NCBI GenBank assembly: GCA_037720595.1
Contig: JBBJLW010000050.1
Coordinates: 1-13,284 of the forward strand
DNA from: Gaiellasilicea sp037720595
Lineage (GTDB): Bacteria > Actinomycetota > Thermoleophilia > Gaiellales > Gaiellaceae
DNA: 13,284 nucleotides
Direction of reading: 5' to 3'
Shown: positions 1 through 6,638 of the stretch, piece by piece
How positions within the stretch are numbered: position 1 is the stretch's first letter
How the letters are laid out: every line of letters begins with the position of its first letter
Position numbers and translations under genes: made by a program
The notes under the pieces: model-generated
Told to the model about the DNA's origin: nothing
Databases searched by the model: none
What the model saw: the letters and a program-made list of their open reading frames with translations, nothing else

Positions 1-990
1 GCGGCACGCCATCCCGGCCCCGTGCTCGACCAGCTCGCCGCGGCGGGCTTCGGTGCGCTTGGGATCACGAGCTACTGGGAGCCCGGCAACTCGGCGCCGT
101 TGCCCGACGAGCTCGCCGTCCTTCGCGACGTTGCCGCTCGGGCCGCGAAGAGCAACCTCCGCGTCTTCGTCTCCATCTTCCACCGCGGCTCGGCGACGAC
201 GCCGCTGACCCCCACCGAGCGCGCCGCCTTCTCGTCCTACGTTGCGGCGATCGTGCGGGAAGTTCCCACGATTAGGGACCTGATCGTCGGCAACGAGCCG
301 AACCTGAACCGCTTCTGGCTCCCCCAGTTCGGCGAGGACGGAGAGAATCTCGCCGCCGTGTTCTACCTCGCGCTGCTCGCCGAGGTCTACGACGCGACGA
401 AGGCGGTCGCGCCGGCCACGCGGATCTGGGGCGGGGCTCTGGCGCCACGCGGCGTCGACAAGCCGAACACGGGCCGCGACACCCACTCGCCGGCGACGTT
501 CATCCGCGACCTCGGCGCAGAGCTACGCAAGAGCGGTAGGACGCGCCCGGTCCTCGATGGCTTCGCCTTCCACCCCTATCCGGCAGCGTCGAACATCCCA
601 CCCGACCGACCCCATCCGGGCTCGCGCACGCTCGGGCTCGCGGATCACGAGCGGCTGCGGCGGCTCCTGCGCGAAGCTTTCGACCGTGACCTCCCGATCC
701 TCTACAGCGAATTCGGCATCGAAACCGCGATCCCGGCGGGCAAAGCACGGCTCTACGAGGGCGCAGAGGCCGGCGAGCCGGTGGACGAAGCGACGCAGGC
801 CGACTTCTACCGTCGCGCTCTCGAACTCGCCGCTTGCCAGGAGGGAGTTGTCGGGATGCTTCTCTTCCACTCGCACGACGAGCCCTTCCTGACCGGCTTC
901 CAGTCGGGCATCTACTACGTCGACGGCGCCCGCAAGGCGAGCTTCGAGCCGGTGCGCGACGCGATCCTGCGCGCCCGCCGAGGCTGCTGA
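1..990 (+). CDS. Glycoside hydrolase, clan-A (GH5/GH39-like) TIM barrel, 5' end cut by window
   Basis: The reading frame is open from base 1, so the true start most likely lies upstream. A GTG at 22 is the first possible start inside the window, and residue numbers here count from it. The protein looks like a cellulase-family glycosyl hydrolase, a retaining enzyme that cleaves beta-linked polysaccharides. The seen motifs are VGNEPN with the presumed acid/base Glu92, FHPYP around residue 190, and LYSEFG with the presumed nucleophile Glu230, followed by LLFHSHDEP near the C-terminus. An Asn-Glu-Pro motif on one strand and a Glu on a later strand is the known clan GH-A layout. The exact family (GH5, GH39 or an unassigned group) and the substrate cannot be told. 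The signal peptide, if any, lies outside the window. The next gene starts 28 bases downstream on the same strand but appears to have its own promoter. Confidence 0.8.
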   Translation, partial: AARHPGPVLDQLAAAGFGALGITSYWEPGNSAPLPDELAVLRDVAARAAKSNLRVFVSIFHRGSATTPLTPTERAAFSSYVAAIVREVPTIRDLIVGNEPNLNRFWLPQFGEDGENLAAVFYLALLAEVYDATKAVAPATRIWGGALAPRGVDKPNTGRDTHSPATFIRDLGAELRKSGRTRPVLDGFAFHPYPAASNIPPDRPHPGSRTLGLADHERLRRLLREAFDRDLPILYSEFGIETAIPAGKARLYEGAEAGEPVDEATQADFYRRALELAACQEGVVGMLLFHSHDEPFLTGFQSGIYYVDGARKASFEPVRDAILRARRGC

Positions 991-1004
991 CCCGCACGCG
1001 CGCG

Positions 1005-1010
1005 TACCAT
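1005..1010 (+). promoter_or_regulatory. Probable -10 element (TACCAT) for the ChdC gene
   Basis: TACCAT fits the actinobacterial TANNNT -10 consensus and ends 8 bases before the ATG at 1019. That spacing would place transcription start at or next to the ATG, giving a leaderless mRNA. No Shine-Dalgarno sequence precedes the ATG, which agrees. No convincing -35 box was found. Confidence 0.45.
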
Positions 1011-1018
1011 TCGAGCAG

Positions 1019-1720
1019 ATGAGCGGCGAGCAGCAGAGCGGCCAGTACGTCGCCTACACCTTCTACAAGGTAGATCCCGCCTGGCGGCAGCTACCGGTCG
1101 AGGAGCGGGCCGGGGCGAAGGACTTGTTCGCCGAGGTCGTGGAGACGTGGGCCGAGCGGATGGACGTGCGCGCCTATTCGACGACAGGCGTCCGGCCGGA
1201 TTGCGACTTCTTCCTCTGGAAGATCACCGAGCGCTATCTCGACCTCGGCGAGCTCGGCGCGGCCCTGAACGCGACGCCGCTCGCCGGCTGGCTCGAGACG
1301 CCTTACTCGTACCTCGCGACCACGAAGGCCTCGCAGTACAGCCAGGCGCGCCGCGCCCGCAAGATCGTTCCACGCGGCCATCCGTATCTCGTCGTCTACC
1401 CGTTCGTGAAGACACGCCCGTGGTACGCGCTGCCCCTCGAGAAGCGCCAACGCGCGATGAACGAGCACATCGAGATCGGCGCCCGCTACGCGACGATCCA
1501 GAACCACACCACATACTCGTTCGGGATCGACGACCAGGAGTTCATGACCGCGTTCGAGTGCGAGGAGCCGTCCGACTTCATGCACCTGATGCTGACGCTC
1601 AGGGAAAGCGAGGCCTCGCGCTACACCGAGCGCGACACGCCGATCTTCGTCGGCCAGGCGCTGGAGATCCGCGCCTGCCTCGACGCGCTCGACGGTGCCG
1701 CGAGCCGCGTCGAGGCGTAA
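1019..1720 (+). CDS. chdC: Coproheme decarboxylase / chlorite dismutase family protein (ChdC, HemQ)
   Basis: The 233-residue protein belongs to the chlorite-dismutase-like haem-binding family. In monoderm bacteria the usual member is ChdC (HemQ), which decarboxylates two propionates of coproheme III with peroxide to give haem b, the last step of the coproporphyrin-dependent pathway. The segment YPFVK supplies Tyr127 and Lys131, matching the catalytic Tyr and Lys of the YPMNK-type motif in Staphylococcus ChdC. His150 in MNEHIEIG matches the proximal haem ligand. The region TTYSFGIDDQEF and the C-terminal RYTERDTPIFVG are also typical. The ATG at 1019 follows a -10-like hexamer and lacks a Shine-Dalgarno site. 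No other haem synthesis gene is visible nearby; the upstream neighbour is a glycosidase. A true chlorite dismutase is less likely, because those lack the Tyr/Lys pair. Confidence 0.88.
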   Translation: MSGEQQSGQYVAYTFYKVDPAWRQLPVEERAGAKDLFAEVVETWAERMDVRAYSTTGVRPDCDFFLWKITERYLDLGELGAALNATPLAGWLETPYSYLATTKASQYSQARRARKIVPRGHPYLVVYPFVKTRPWYALPLEKRQRAMNEHIEIGARYATIQNHTTYSFGIDDQEFMTAFECEEPSDFMHLMLTLRESEASRYTERDTPIFVGQALEIRACLDALDGAASRVEA

Positions 1721-1730
1721 CAGCCTGTCA

Positions 1731-2105
1731 CTAGCTGTAGGTGTGCTCGCTGCGCCAGACGCGGTAGACGGCGTAGCCGCAGGCCCCGAGGACGAGGAAG
1801 AAGGCGAGCGCGTCCAGGCCGGAGGCGCCGATCCCGAAGTAGACGCCGAGGTCGACGACCGCGAGGACGATCGCCCCGTAGAAGACCCTGCGGCTGTGCT
1901 CCGACCAGGTCTCGATGTCGCTGCGCCGCTCCCGCCAGAGCAGGAAGAGGAAGAAGGCGACCGCGAGGAAGAACACGATCCGGAGCAGGCCGCCGACGGT
2001 CGCGAGCACTTCTTCGAGCGAGAGGACCACGACGACCGCCGCGATGAGCGCGATGATGAGGAAACCTCGCAGCGTCGCGTTCATGTCTGAGAAGAAGCGC
2101 TTCAT
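1731..2105 (-). CDS. Small four-helix membrane protein, unknown function
   Basis: The 124-residue protein is not assigned to a known family. It has about four predicted membrane segments, near residues 14-30, 37-57, 74-92 and 97-116. A charged loop, WRERRSDIETWSEHSRR, lies between helices two and three. Its ATG overlaps the stop codon of the upstream gene in an ATGA (2102-2105), so the two are almost certainly one operon with coupled translation. Its stop lies only 10 bases from the stop of the convergent ChdC gene. It may work with its partner membrane protein; no catalytic motif is visible. Confidence 0.75.
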   Translation of the reverse strand: MKRFFSDMNATLRGFLIIALIAAVVVVLSLEEVLATVGGLLRIVFFLAVAFFLFLLWRERRSDIETWSEHSRRVFYGAIVLAVVDLGVYFGIGASGLDALAFFLVLGACGYAVYRVWRSEHTYS

Positions 2106-2455
2106 CCGGTCATGAACGCTCGGACGGCGAGGGCCGCGGCGAGAGCGGCGGCACCGGCGAACCAGGCAAGGCGCTTCGGCCCGGCCACCGGCGCGTAGAG
2201 CCAGGGCACGAGGATCGCGCCGAGGGAGAGCGAGCCGTAGACGTAATGGAGGCTGTCCGCGGACTCGCGGTCGTCGGAGAGCAGGAGCAGGCCGAGAGCG
2301 ACCTGGGCCACGAGCAGCGTCTGCGCGAGCGCGAGCACGTTCGTCAGGAGCCGTCCCGCCCCACGCCGACGCCAGTAGACGAGTCCGCCCGCAAGCGCCG
2401 AGAGCGCCGGCACGGCGACCACGAGGAAGGCGAGCAGGCGGTGCGTCGCTAGCAT
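2102..2455 (-). CDS. Small four-helix membrane protein with two outward-facing histidines, unknown function
   Basis: The 117-residue protein has four predicted membrane helices, about residues 7-28, 37-59, 72-90 and 98-114. Positive residues between helices one and two (WRRRGAGR) and between helices three and four (PKR) suggest that both the N- and C-terminus face outward. His5 at the start of helix one and His70 (SLHYVYG) at the start of helix three would then lie on the same outer side. Paired membrane histidines can bind haem, but that is inference. The ATG at 2455 has no Shine-Dalgarno site and sits 7 bases after a TAGGGT hexamer. It is the first gene of a two-gene operon and diverges from the peroxiredoxin gene with only 29 bases between start codons. 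Confidence 0.75.
   Translation of the reverse strand: MLATHRLLAFLVVAVPALSALAGGLVYWRRRGAGRLLTNVLALAQTLLVAQVALGLLLLSDDRESADSLHYVYGSLSLGAILVPWLYAPVAGPKRLAWFAGAAALAAALAVRAFMTG
2450..2455 (+). promoter_or_regulatory. Possible -10 element (TAGCAT) for the peroxiredoxin gene
   Basis: TAGCAT would start transcription near 2462 and give a leader of about 22 bases that carries the AGGAG at 2474-2478. It contains the start codon (reverse complement CAT) of the divergent gene, so the two promoters overlap. No clear -35 box was seen. Confidence 0.3.
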
Positions 2456-2462
2456 CGGGCAG

Positions 2463-2468
2463 ACCCTA
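2463..2468 (-). promoter_or_regulatory. Probable -10 element (TAGGGT) for the membrane-protein operon
   Basis: On the minus strand TAGGGT ends 7 bases before the ATG at 2455, in keeping with a leaderless transcript. It lies inside the expected leader of the divergent peroxiredoxin gene. Confidence 0.4.
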
Positions 2469-2484
2469 CCGAGAGGAGCTTTTG

Positions 2485-2940
2485 GTGATCGAAGCAGGAA
2501 AGCCGGCGCCGGACTTCGAGTTGACGACGGACGGCGGCGAGACGGTCAGCCTCCAATCGCTGCGCGGCAAGCCGGTTGTCCTCTACTTCTATCCCAAGGA
2601 CGACACGCCCGGCTGCACCGCGCAGGCCTGTGGAATCCGGGACGCGTGGGGCGAGTTCGGGCGTGCCGGCGCGGTCGTGCTCGGCGTCAGCCCCGACGAC
2701 GAATCCTCGCACGCGGAGTTCAAGGAGAAGTACGACCTCCCGTTCACGCTGCTCGCGGACACCGAGCATGCGACCGCCGAGGACTACGGCGTCTGGGCCG
2801 AGAAGACGTATGCCGGCAAGTCCTACATGGGCGTCGAGCGCTCGACCTTCGTGATCGGCGCCGACGGCAACGTCGCGAAGATCATGCGCAACGTGAAGCC
2901 CGACTCCCACGCCGACGAGGTGCTGGCCGCACTGCGCTAG
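2485..2940 (+). CDS. bcp: Thioredoxin-dependent peroxiredoxin, Bcp/PrxQ type
   Basis: The protein is a cytoplasmic thiol peroxidase that reduces hydrogen peroxide and organic hydroperoxides with electrons from thioredoxin. It has 151 residues from the GTG start. The Prx motif FYPKDDTPGCTAQACGIRD gives the peroxidatic Cys44 and a resolving Cys49 five residues later, the atypical two-cysteine layout of E. coli Bcp (Cys45/Cys50). The conserved Arg of GVERSTFVIG and the C-terminal DEVLAAL are also family features. The GTG at 2485 is preferred because AGGAG at 2474-2478 lies 6 bases before it; the alternative TTG at 2482 would leave only 3 bases. The stop codon shares the palindrome CTAG (2937-2940) with the stop of the convergent pentapeptide gene. 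Confidence 0.93.
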   Translation: MIEAGKPAPDFELTTDGGETVSLQSLRGKPVVLYFYPKDDTPGCTAQACGIRDAWGEFGRAGAVVLGVSPDDESSHAEFKEKYDLPFTLLADTEHATAEDYGVWAEKTYAGKSYMGVERSTFVIGADGNVAKIMRNVKPDSHADEVLAALR

Positions 2941-3593
2941 TCGACGACGGTGATTCCGGTCGCCGCCGCGAGCTGGCCGGCGATCTGAATCACCTCGTTC
3001 CACGGCATCCGGGCGCCGCGGAGCCCCTCGATTCCCTGGAGGTCGGCGAGCTCGCATGCACGGAGCTCGCAGCTCTCGCAGACGACGTCGACGAAGCTCG
3101 CGCCGGTCAGGTTGCACCGCTCGAAGCGGACCGAAGAGAGCGCGGCGCCGAGGAAGTCGGCCTCGTCGAGTCGGCAGTCGCGGAAGACGACTCGCTCGAA
3201 CTTCGCGAAGCGAAAGGACGCGAGATCGAGTCGCGACTCCGTAAAGATCACGTCCTCGAGCGCGGCCTCGGTGAAGTCGGCACCGGTCGCACGGAGCTCC
3301 CGTGCCTCGACACGAGTCAGCGTCCCGCGCGCAGCGCGCAGGTTGGCCCAGCTGCCGCCGCCGACGATTGCATCGGCCAGCGTCAGCCCGGGCGCGTCGG
3401 TGCTGGTGAGGTCGAGATGGCGCAATCGCACGTCCTGGAGCCGGAGGTTGGCCGCCGCGCGCTCGGAAAGGTCGCCGCCGAGCTCGGCCTCCTCGACGCG
3501 CAGCCCGATCAGCCGCTCGCCGTCGAGGTCTCGCACCTCGAGACCATCCGAGACGTCCGGCCGCTTCGGCTCGAGTGGCGGACAGGACGTCAT
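2937..3593 (-). CDS. Pentapeptide-repeat protein
   Basis: The 218-residue protein carries repeating five-residue units with Leu or Phe at the centre and small or polar residues around it, for example ADFTE, ADFLG, CNLTG and ASFVD, from about residue 45 to 190. Such repeats fold into a right-handed quadrilateral beta-helix. The function is unknown; some relatives mimic DNA and protect gyrase, but nothing here shows that. A non-repeat tail from about residue 190 (GLRGARMPWNEVIQIAGQL) looks like a helical cap seen in many family members. No signal peptide is present, so a cytoplasmic protein is likely. The ATG at 3593 lies 9 bases after a TAGGAT hexamer and has no Shine-Dalgarno site. It overlaps the convergent peroxiredoxin gene by four bases. 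Confidence 0.85.
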   Translation of the reverse strand: MTSCPPLEPKRPDVSDGLEVRDLDGERLIGLRVEEAELGGDLSERAAANLRLQDVRLRHLDLTSTDAPGLTLADAIVGGGSWANLRAARGTLTRVEARELRATGADFTEAALEDVIFTESRLDLASFRFAKFERVVFRDCRLDEADFLGAALSSVRFERCNLTGASFVDVVCESCELRACELADLQGIEGLRGARMPWNEVIQIAGQLAAATGITVVD

Positions 3594-3602
3594 TGCACCC
3601 CG

Positions 3603-3608
3603 ATCCTA
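3603..3608 (-). promoter_or_regulatory. Probable -10 element (TAGGAT) for the pentapeptide-repeat gene
   Basis: TAGGAT on the minus strand ends 9 bases before the ATG at 3593. The transcript would start at or within two bases of the ATG. No -35 box was recognised. Confidence 0.45.
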
Positions 3609-3649
3609 GGGCGAGTCACCGAACCGCGTGTGGCGGCAAAAGGGGCCGC

Positions 3650-3655
3650 TAGACT
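3650..3655 (+). promoter_or_regulatory. Probable -10 element (TAGACT) for tRNA-Leu
   Basis: TAGACT lies 10 bases before the first base of the tRNA, a common arrangement for stable-RNA promoters in high-GC Gram-positive bacteria. No good -35 box is visible 16-18 bases upstream. Confidence 0.4.
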
Positions 3656-3665
3656 GTCGGCCCGC

Positions 3666-3749
3666 GCGGATGTGGCGGAATTGGTAGACGCGCACGGTTC
3701 AGGTCCGTGTGCCCTTCGGGGCGTGGAGGTTCAAGTCCTCTCATCCGCA
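3666..3749 (+). tRNA. tRNA-Leu (anticodon CAG)
   Basis: The sequence folds into a class II tRNA. The acceptor stem pairs GCGGATG (3666-3672) with CATCCGC (3742-3748), with A3749 as the discriminator. The D stem is GCG/CGC around GAATTGGTAGA. The anticodon stem is CACGG/CCGTG with loop TTCAGGT, placing the anticodon CAG at 3700-3702, which reads CUG codons. A long variable arm with a TTCG loop follows (TGCCCTTCGGGGCG), as expected for leucine. The T arm is GGAGG/CCTCT with loop TTCAAGT. The 3' CCA is not encoded (the next bases are CTG), so it must be added by the nucleotidyltransferase. Confidence 0.97.
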
Positions 3750-3852
3750 CTGTGCTCCGCTTCTTCGATCAGCTCTGGCGCCGCATCGTGCTCGCGCTGA
3801 CGACGAAGCGCGACTGATCGCGACGCTTAACGCCGCCTTCACAGGCCGCGGC

Positions 3853-3858
3853 TACCCT
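3853..3858 (+). promoter_or_regulatory. Probable -10 element (TACCCT) for the subtilase gene
   Basis: TACCCT ends 8 bases before the GTG start at 3867. No Shine-Dalgarno sequence is present, so a leaderless transcript is likely. The -35 region is not recognisable. Confidence 0.45.
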
Positions 3859-3866
3859 GGACGACC

Positions 3867-6326
3867 GTGCGCCGGGTCGTCCTTCTCCTTCCGCTGCTGC
3901 TCGCGCTCACCGCCTCGGCGGGTGCCGCGCGGCAGGGAGCGAGCGCCGAGCCGCTCGTCGAGGTCGTCGTCGCGCTGGACGCGCAGCCGCTCGCCGTGGC
4001 CCGCCCCGGGCGCACGCTCGCGGCCACCGGCGGTCGCCGCCTCAGGCTGAGCACTGCGACCTCGCGTTCCTACCTGCGCACGCTCGCCGCGTCGCAGCAG
4101 GTGCTGCAAACCCGCATCGAGGACGCACTGCCGCAGGCGGAGATCCGCTGGCGCTACCGGATCGTCGCGAACGCGTTGGCGGTCGTCGTCCCCCGCGACC
4201 AGCTCGCTCGACTCGAATCCGTTCCCGGGATCGACCGCGTCTATCCGAGCGTCCGCTACACCCCGCTCCTCGACCGCGGCCCACAACAGATCGGCGCGCC
4301 GGCGCTGTGGGGTCCGGCCCTCGCGAGCGCGGGACAGGGGATCAAGATCGGGATCATCGACGAGGGGATCGACCAGACCCATCCATTCTTCGCCCCCGCC
4401 GGCTACACGATGCCGGCGGGCTTTCCCAAGGGCCAGGCCGGCTACACGAACGCAAAGGTGATCGTCGCGCGCGCCTTCCCGCCGGCGCGGCCCGCCTGGA
4501 AGCACGCGGCGAAGCCGTTCGATCCCGAGCTCTCCTCGCACGGCACCCACGTCGCCGGAATCGCGGCCGGAAACGCGAACACCCTGGCCGAAGGCCGCCG
4601 GATCTCCGGCGTCGCTCCCAGGGCCTACCTCGGCAACTACAAGGCGCTGACGATCCCGACGGACGCCGACGTGGGCCTCGACGGCAACTCGCCCGAGCTC
4701 GTCGCCGCGATCGAGGCAGCGGTCGCCGACGGGATGGACGTGATCAATCTCTCCCTCGGCGAGCCGGAGATCGAGCCGTCGCGGGACATCGTCGTCGCGG
4801 CGCTCTCCGCCGCAGCCCGCGCCGGTGTCGTGTCGGTGGTGGCGGCCGGAAACGACTTCTCCGATTTCGGCAACGGCTCGGTCTCCTCGCCGGGATCGAC
4901 TCCGGAGGCGATCACTGTGGGCGCCGTCTCGACCACGCGCAGCGGGCCGACGAACGTGATCGCGGGCTTTTCCGCCGGCGGGCCGACACCGGTCTCGCTC
5001 CAGCTCAAGCCCGAGGTGAGCGCGCCGGGTGTCTCCATCCTCTCGTCCGCGCCCGAGGGGGACTTCGTCACGCTCTCGGGGACGAGCATGGCCGCGCCGC
5101 ACATCGCGGGGTCGGTGGCGCTCCTCCTGCAGCGGCATCCCTCATGGACGCCTGCGCAGGTGAAAGCGGCGCTCACTCTGACCGGCGACCGCGCATTCAC
5201 GGACTCCGCCCGCAGTCGGGAGGCGCCGACGACGCGCGAGGGCGGCGGCGTCGTGAATCTTCCTCGCGCGGACGCGCCGCTGATCTTCTCCTCGCCGGTC
5301 GCGGTTTCGTTCGGGTTCGTGGCGCGCGGCGCCAGAGTGACGAGGACGGTCGAGCTCACGGACGCGGGCGGCGGAGCGGGAGAATGGTCGGTCGCGATCG
5401 ACGCCCAGAATCCCGGCAACGAAGCGACCATGACCGCGCCGGCGAGCGTGACGGTTCCCGGTCCTCTGCCGCTGACGGCCGCAACGGTCAACGGAGCGGC
5501 AAACATCCCGATGACCGGATTCGTCGTGCTCACGCGTGGGGCTGAGCAGCGCCGGATCCCCTACTGGTTCCGGGTAGCGACACCGCTGCTCGGGCGAGCG
5601 AAGTCGACGCCGCTTCGGAGGCCGGGCGTGTACCGGTCTGCGACGGCGGGCCGCGGGTCGCTCGTCCGGAACTATCGATACCCAGAAAGTCCGGTCGACC
5701 GCGGGTTCGCGACGGATTTGAAAGGCCCCGAAAAGGTCTTCCGCGTCGCCGTCGCCAGGCCGGTCGCGAACTTCGGTGTCGCGATCACGTCACGCGCGAA
5801 GGGCGTCCGCGTCGAGCCGCGCGTCGTCCACGCGGGCGACGAGAACCGCTTGACCGGCTATCCGGCGCTCCCGTTCAACCTCAATCCCTACCTGCGGACG
5901 TTCGAGCGACCCGTACTCGCCGCCGGCGCGATCCTCCCGGCGCGCGGCGCCTACGACATCGTCTTCGACAGTCCCAGCGCAGCGACCGCGGGGGCGTTCG
6001 AGTTCCGCTATTGGGTCGACGACGTGAAGCCACCCGTCCTCGCCTTCCGAACCCGGGTCGTGAATCGCGGCACCCTCCTCGTGATTGCCGCGACCGATGC
6101 CGCCTCGGGAATCGACGCGACCTCGCTCGTCGTCGAGATCGACAGGCAGGAGCGCGGCGCGCGGATCGCCGGCGGCGCGATCCGGATTCCGACCGGTGGC
6201 CTCGCCCGCGGCCGGCATGCGCTCCTCCTCCAGGTCTCGGACTACCAGGAGACGCGCAACATGGAGAACGTGGCACGGATCCTTCCGAACACCGCGTTCC
6301 TCCGCACCAGCTTCACGGTCCGTTAG
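3867..6326 (+). CDS. Secreted subtilisin-like serine protease (peptidase family S8)
   Basis: The 819-residue protein starts at GTG 3867 with a clear signal peptide: an RR n-region, a leucine-rich core at residues 4-15 and cleavage near Ala18 or Ala20. Residues about 29-132 look like an I9-type inhibitor prodomain, the intramolecular chaperone of subtilases. The catalytic domain spans about 137-468, with Asp165 in IIDEGIDQTHPFF, His225 in SHGTHVAGIAAGN, the oxyanion Asn329 in VAAGND and Ser407 in SGTSMAAPHIAG. The order Asp-His-Ser is that of family S8. The remaining 350 residues are beta-rich, probably fibronectin-III or Ig-like modules, with no sortase motif or membrane anchor, so the enzyme is probably released. 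The substrate is unknown. The gene stands alone and shares its stop-codon bases with the convergent small membrane protein gene. Confidence 0.93.
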   Translation: MRRVVLLLPLLLALTASAGAARQGASAEPLVEVVVALDAQPLAVARPGRTLAATGGRRLRLSTATSRSYLRTLAASQQVLQTRIEDALPQAEIRWRYRIVANALAVVVPRDQLARLESVPGIDRVYPSVRYTPLLDRGPQQIGAPALWGPALASAGQGIKIGIIDEGIDQTHPFFAPAGYTMPAGFPKGQAGYTNAKVIVARAFPPARPAWKHAAKPFDPELSSHGTHVAGIAAGNANTLAEGRRISGVAPRAYLGNYKALTIPTDADVGLDGNSPELVAAIEAAVADGMDVINLSLGEPEIEPSRDIVVAALSAAARAGVVSVVAAGNDFSDFGNGSVSSPGSTPEAITVGAVSTTRSGPTNVIAGFSAGGPTPVSLQLKPEVSAPGVSILSSAPEGDFVTLSGTSMAAPHIAGSVALLLQRHPSWTPAQVKAALTLTGDRAFTDSARSREAPTTREGGGVVNLPRADAPLIFSSPVAVSFGFVARGARVTRTVELTDAGGGAGEWSVAIDAQNPGNEATMTAPASVTVPGPLPLTAATVNGAANIPMTGFVVLTRGAEQRRIPYWFRVATPLLGRAKSTPLRRPGVYRSATAGRGSLVRNYRYPESPVDRGFATDLKGPEKVFRVAVARPVANFGVAITSRAKGVRVEPRVVHAGDENRLTGYPALPFNLNPYLRTFERPVLAAGAILPARGAYDIVFDSPSAATAGAFEFRYWVDDVKPPVLAFRTRVVNRGTLLVIAATDAASGIDATSLVVEIDRQERGARIAGGAIRIPTGGLARGRHALLLQVSDYQETRNMENVARILPNTAFLRTSFTVR

Positions 6327-6559
6327 CGGCGGCGGTCTTTCTCTTCGATCGTGGGGAGATCCGCGAGGTCGCGCTGGACGCTTTCGGCGAACTCCTCGCT
6401 CTCCGAACGGATCAGCTTCAGATTCGACTTGCGCTTCTGCCGAGCACGGGCGTTTCGGGCCTCCCGGCCGAGCCTCGCTCCCCCGGCCAGGCGCTGCCAT
6501 TCCGCGCCGGCGAGGACGACGAGCGCGAGTACGAGCAGCGCGATGAATGGCCAACTCAC
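6323..6559 (-). CDS. Small single-pass membrane protein with charged cytoplasmic tail, unknown function
   Basis: From the GTG at 6559 the protein has 78 residues: a hydrophobic helix at about residues 3-19 (PFIALLVLALVVLAGAEW), a basic stretch (REARNARARQKRKSN) and a charged, probably helical tail ending in EEKDRRR. The basic stretch after the helix suggests that the tail stays in the cytoplasm. The frame is also open back to a GTG at 6598 (91 residues). The shorter form is preferred because a TACACT hexamer sits 8 bases before GTG 6559, matching the spacing of other genes here. It overlaps the convergent subtilase gene by 4 bases. No family is recognised. Confidence 0.6.
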   Translation of the reverse strand: MSWPFIALLVLALVVLAGAEWQRLAGGARLGREARNARARQKRKSNLKLIRSESEEFAESVQRDLADLPTIEEKDRRR

Positions 6560-6567
6560 GTACCGCC

Positions 6568-6573
6568 AGTGTA
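6568..6573 (-). promoter_or_regulatory. Possible -10 element (TACACT) for the small membrane protein gene
   Basis: On the minus strand TACACT ends 8 bases before the GTG at 6559. If it is real, the transcript is leaderless and the longer 91-residue form is not made. Confidence 0.35.
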
Positions 6574-6620
6574 CCGGGCCGAAATCCGTGCCTGACACCG
6601 CGCGCCGGCGGGTCGGACCC

Positions 6621-6638
6621 CTTCAGTTAGCGCTGAAG
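6621..6638 (-). terminator. Stem-loop at the end of the adenine deaminase operon
   Basis: CTTCAG and CTGAAG form a perfect six-pair stem around a six-base loop, and the hairpin includes the stop codon of the adenine deaminase gene. There is no T-run after it, but terminators in high-GC actinobacteria often lack one. It may equally be an mRNA-stabilising hairpin or chance. Confidence 0.3.

Noticed and set aside
1019..1720. Chlorite dismutase used for (per)chlorate respiration
   Set aside because: The Tyr127/Lys131 pair is that of the haem-synthesis enzyme, and no chlorate reductase gene is nearby.
1720..1738. Short inverted repeat ACAGC...GCTGT between the convergent ChdC and membrane-protein genes, as a two-way terminator
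   Set aside because: The stem has only five pairs with a nine-base loop and no T-run; it is too weak to call.
3666..3749. tRNA-Leu as an attachment site for an integrated element
   Set aside because: No integrase, no direct repeat of the tRNA 3' end and no phage or plasmid genes are present in the window.
3852..5138. Open frame of 428 codons on the minus strand opposite the subtilase
   Set aside because: It is an antisense shadow of the subtilase gene caused by high GC; its Arg/Asp/Gly-rich sequence shows no domain.
4307..5545. Open frame of 412 codons on the plus strand inside the subtilase
   Set aside because: It is an out-of-frame reading of the catalytic domain; the subtilase frame holds all catalytic motifs.
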